Both the position numbers and the translations under genes were made by a program. The notes under the pieces are model-generated. The model was not told where the DNA came from. It did not search any database and was given only the letters and a program-made list of their open reading frames with translations. From Alphaproteobacteria bacterium (GTDB lineage: Bacteria > Pseudomonadota > Alphaproteobacteria > ATCC43930 > CGMCC-115725): DNA of 6,244 bases. Shown here piece by piece: positions 4,455 through 6,244 of the stretch. Within the stretch, counting starts at the first letter, position 1. Each line of letters begins with the position of its first letter. The DNA lies in contig JAFMSA010000265.1 in assembly GCA_017353855.1 (NCBI GenBank), positions 1 through 6,244 on the forward strand, written 5' to 3'.

Positions 4455-5938
4455 GCGACGGCTCGCTATTGGCGTTGAGCCTCGCCGAAGCGCGTGACGG
4501 CCTGGTCGGCAAATCTTTTTCCGCGCGCGAGCTGGCGCTCGCCTACAATGATGCGATCGCACGGGCCGAGCCGCTCAACGCTTACATCACACCGACCCCG
4601 GACCGCGCGCTGGCGATGGCGGACGCGGCGGATCGGCGGCTCGCCCGCGGCGAGGGTTTGCCGCTCGACGGCATCCCGATCGCGGTCAAGGACCTCTACT
4701 GCACGAAAGGTGTGTTGACGACGGCAGCGTCGCACATTCTCGACGGGTTTCGCCCGCCCTACGAATCCACGGTCACCGAGAAGCTGTGGCAGGCTGGCGC
4801 CGTGATGCTGGGCAAGACCAACCTCGACGAATTCGCGATGGGTTCGTCGAACATGACGAGCTATTACGGCCCGGTGGAGAACCCCTGGCGACGGCCGGGG
4901 GACAACCGGCCGCTGGTGCCGGGGGGATCGTCGGGCGGCTCGGCAGCCGCGGTTGCGGCCCGCGCGGCGCTCGCTGCGACCGGCACCGACACCGGCGGGT
5001 CGATTCGTCAGCCGGCCAGCTTCTGCGGCATTGTCGGGTTGAAGCCGAGCTATGGCCGCTGCTCGCGCTGGGGGGTCGTCGCGTTTGCCTCCTCGCTTGA
5101 CCATCCCGGGCCGATGACCCGAACCGTGCGCGACGCGGCGATCATGCTGCGCACGATGGCCGGCCACGATCCGAAGGACTCGACCTCCGCGCCGCTGCCG
5201 GTGCCGGATTTCGAGGCTGCTCTGACGGGCGACGTCCGCGGCCTGCGCGTCGGGATCCCGAAGGAATATCGGCATGACGGCATGCGTGTCGAGATAGAGG
5301 CGGCGTGGCACGATGCGGGGCAATGGCTGCGTGAGGCCGGTGCGGAGGTCGTCGAAATCACCCTGCCGCTGACCAAACACGCGTTGCCGACCTATTACAT
5401 CATCGCGCCGGCCGAGGCGTCCTCAAACCTCGCGCGCTATGACGGCGTGCGCTTCGGTCTGCGAGTGGAAGCCGACGGCCTCGAGGATATGTACGAACTC
5501 ACCCGCGCCGCCGGGTTCGGTGCCGAGGTTCGCCGCCGGGTGTTGATCGGCACATATGTGCTCTCCGCCGGCTATTACGAAGCTTATTATCTGAAGGCGC
5601 AGCGAGTGCGCGCGTTGATCGCGCGCGAATTTGCCGAAGCATTCAAGAATGTCGACTGCATTCTCACGCCGATCGCGCCCTCGGCTGCCTTTGGGATTGG
5701 TGAACAAAGCGACGATCCTGTCGAAATGTACCTGAACGATGTCTTCACGGTGCCGGCCAGCCTTGCCGGGGTGCCGGCCATTTCGGTGCCTGTCGGACTT
5801 CTCGAAGGGCTGCCGATTGGGGTGCAGATCATCGGGCGGGCGTTTGACGAGGAAACCGTACTGCGTGTCGCCGGCGTACTTGAAAGCGTCGCGCAGTTTC
5901 AATGTCTTCCGAGCTTCCTTGCAGGAGACCGCGCGTGA
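4451..5938 (+). CDS. gatA: Asp/Glu-tRNA amidotransferase subunit A (glutaminase/amidase)
   Basis: GatA hydrolyses glutamine and channels ammonia to GatB, which converts Glu-tRNA(Gln), and often Asp-tRNA(Asn), to the amidated form. The 495-residue product belongs to the amidase-signature family. The Ser-cisSer-Lys triad is visible: K80 in IPIAVKD, S160 in the GGSSGGS loop (158-164) and S184 in DTGGSIRQP (180-188); the 24-residue spacing between the serines matches characterised GatA. Further markers are GKTNLDEFAMGSSN (121-134) and FCGIVGLKPSYGRCSRWG (191-208). Length is normal and the frame is unbroken. GTG at 4451 overlaps the gatC stop by 4 nt, with an AAGG element about 7 nt upstream. The gatB GTG overlaps its own stop in the same way. 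Confidence 0.98.
   Translation: MSDGSLLALSLAEARDGLVGKSFSARELALAYNDAIARAEPLNAYITPTPDRALAMADAADRRLARGEGLPLDGIPIAVKDLYCTKGVLTTAASHILDGFRPPYESTVTEKLWQAGAVMLGKTNLDEFAMGSSNMTSYYGPVENPWRRPGDNRPLVPGGSSGGSAAAVAARAALAATGTDTGGSIRQPASFCGIVGLKPSYGRCSRWGVVAFASSLDHPGPMTRTVRDAAIMLRTMAGHDPKDSTSAPLPVPDFEAALTGDVRGLRVGIPKEYRHDGMRVEIEAAWHDAGQWLREAGAEVVEITLPLTKHALPTYYIIAPAEASSNLARYDGVRFGLRVEADGLEDMYELTRAAGFGAEVRRRVLIGTYVLSAGYYEAYYLKAQRVRALIAREFAEAFKNVDCILTPIAPSAAFGIGEQSDDPVEMYLNDVFTVPASLAGVPAISVPVGLLEGLPIGVQIIGRAFDEETVLRVAGVLESVAQFQCLPSFLAGDRA
5923..5927 (+). promoter_or_regulatory. Ribosome binding site of gatB
   Basis: AGGAG lies inside the last codons of gatA, 7 nt before the GTG at 5935. This near-ideal spacing fixes the GTG as the gatB start and shows that gatB translation is coupled to, but not wholly dependent on, gatA. 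Confidence 0.8.
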
Positions 5939-6244
5939 TCGAGGGTCGCACCGGACCTTGGGAGATGGTGGTCGGGCTCGAGGTCCATGCCCAGGTCATC
6001 TCGAGGGCGAAGCTGTTTTCGGGTGCGGCGACCGATTTCGGCGCCGAGCCCAACACGCAAGTCTCGCCGGTCGACGCCGCTTTTCCAGGAATGTTGCCGG
6101 TCATCAACCGGTTCTGCGTGGAACAGGCGGTCAGGACCGGGCTCGGCCTCAACGCCGAAATCCGGCTCGAGAGCGTTTTCGAGCGCAAAAATTATTTCTA
6201 TCCCGATCTGCCGGCCGGCTATCAGATCTCGCAGTATCAGCAGC
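5935..6244 (+). CDS. gatB: Asp/Glu-tRNA amidotransferase subunit B, 5' part only
   Basis: GatB carries the kinase and tRNA-binding functions that phosphorylate the misacylated glutamate or aspartate and complete amidation with ammonia from GatA. The first 103 codons are present out of a usual 475-500. Visible motifs are GLEVHAQ (14-20, with the conserved E16 and H18 of the cradle active site), KLFSGAATDFG (26-36), PNTQVSPVDAAFPGMLPV (39-56) and RKNYFYPDLPAGYQISQYQ (84-102). The GTG start overlaps the gatA TGA stop (GTGA) and follows a good AGGAG. The gene continues beyond the right edge; nothing suggests it is broken. Confidence 0.97.
   Translation, partial: MIEGRTGPWEMVVGLEVHAQVISRAKLFSGAATDFGAEPNTQVSPVDAAFPGMLPVINRFCVEQAVRTGLGLNAEIRLESVFERKNYFYPDLPAGYQISQYQQ

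Noticed and set aside
4119..4562. Upstream extension of the ruvX frame on the minus strand to 303 codons
   Set aside because: The extension lies antisense to gatC and the start of gatA, and family similarity begins only near residue 20 of the 155-residue form.

Overview
The window looks like chromosomal DNA from a high-GC alphaproteobacterium, possibly of the Rhodospirillales/Hyphomicrobiales type. This rests on protein character (GatCAB, RuvX and PyrB sequences of alphaproteobacterial flavour), strong G/C preference at third codon positions, GTG starts, and the grouping of gatCAB, ruvX and pyrB. The exact taxon cannot be read from the sequence alone.

Layout: (i) 1-949, minus strand: pyrB (aspartate carbamoyltransferase), complete except for its extreme C-terminus, which runs off the left edge. 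(ii) 950-1168: divergent control region between pyrB and the next gene, with AT-rich -10-like elements, a 10-bp palindrome, a 7-bp heptamer repeated at 21-bp spacing, and a hairpin in the pyrB leader. (iii) 1169-2071, plus strand: a membrane-anchored slipin/stomatin (SPFH/Band 7) protein with no NfeD partner in view. (iv) 2072-2607: 536 nt without a convincing gene, containing several inverted repeats. (v) 2608-3174, minus strand: a six-helix HdeD/DUF308 membrane protein, convergent with the slipin. (vi) 3175-3650: 476 nt without a convincing gene. (vii) 3651-4118, minus strand: ruvX/yqgF. (viii) 4167-6244, plus strand: gatC-gatA-gatB, a tight operon with two 4-nt GTGA overlaps; gatB runs off the right edge.

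How the genes fit together: the flanks are housekeeping (pyrimidine synthesis, 16S rRNA maturation, Gln/Asn-tRNA amidation). The middle holds two membrane proteins of stress-associated families, facing each other and bordered by long non-coding stretches. From general knowledge of alphaproteobacterial gene order, ruvX and pyrB are often close together next to gatCAB. The slipin/HdeD block therefore looks like an accessory insertion in a conserved neighbourhood; this is inference. I see no CRISPR array, tRNA, rRNA, intact insertion sequence or defence system. No clearly new biological system is visible; the points most worth checking are the central block and the pyrB/slipin control region.
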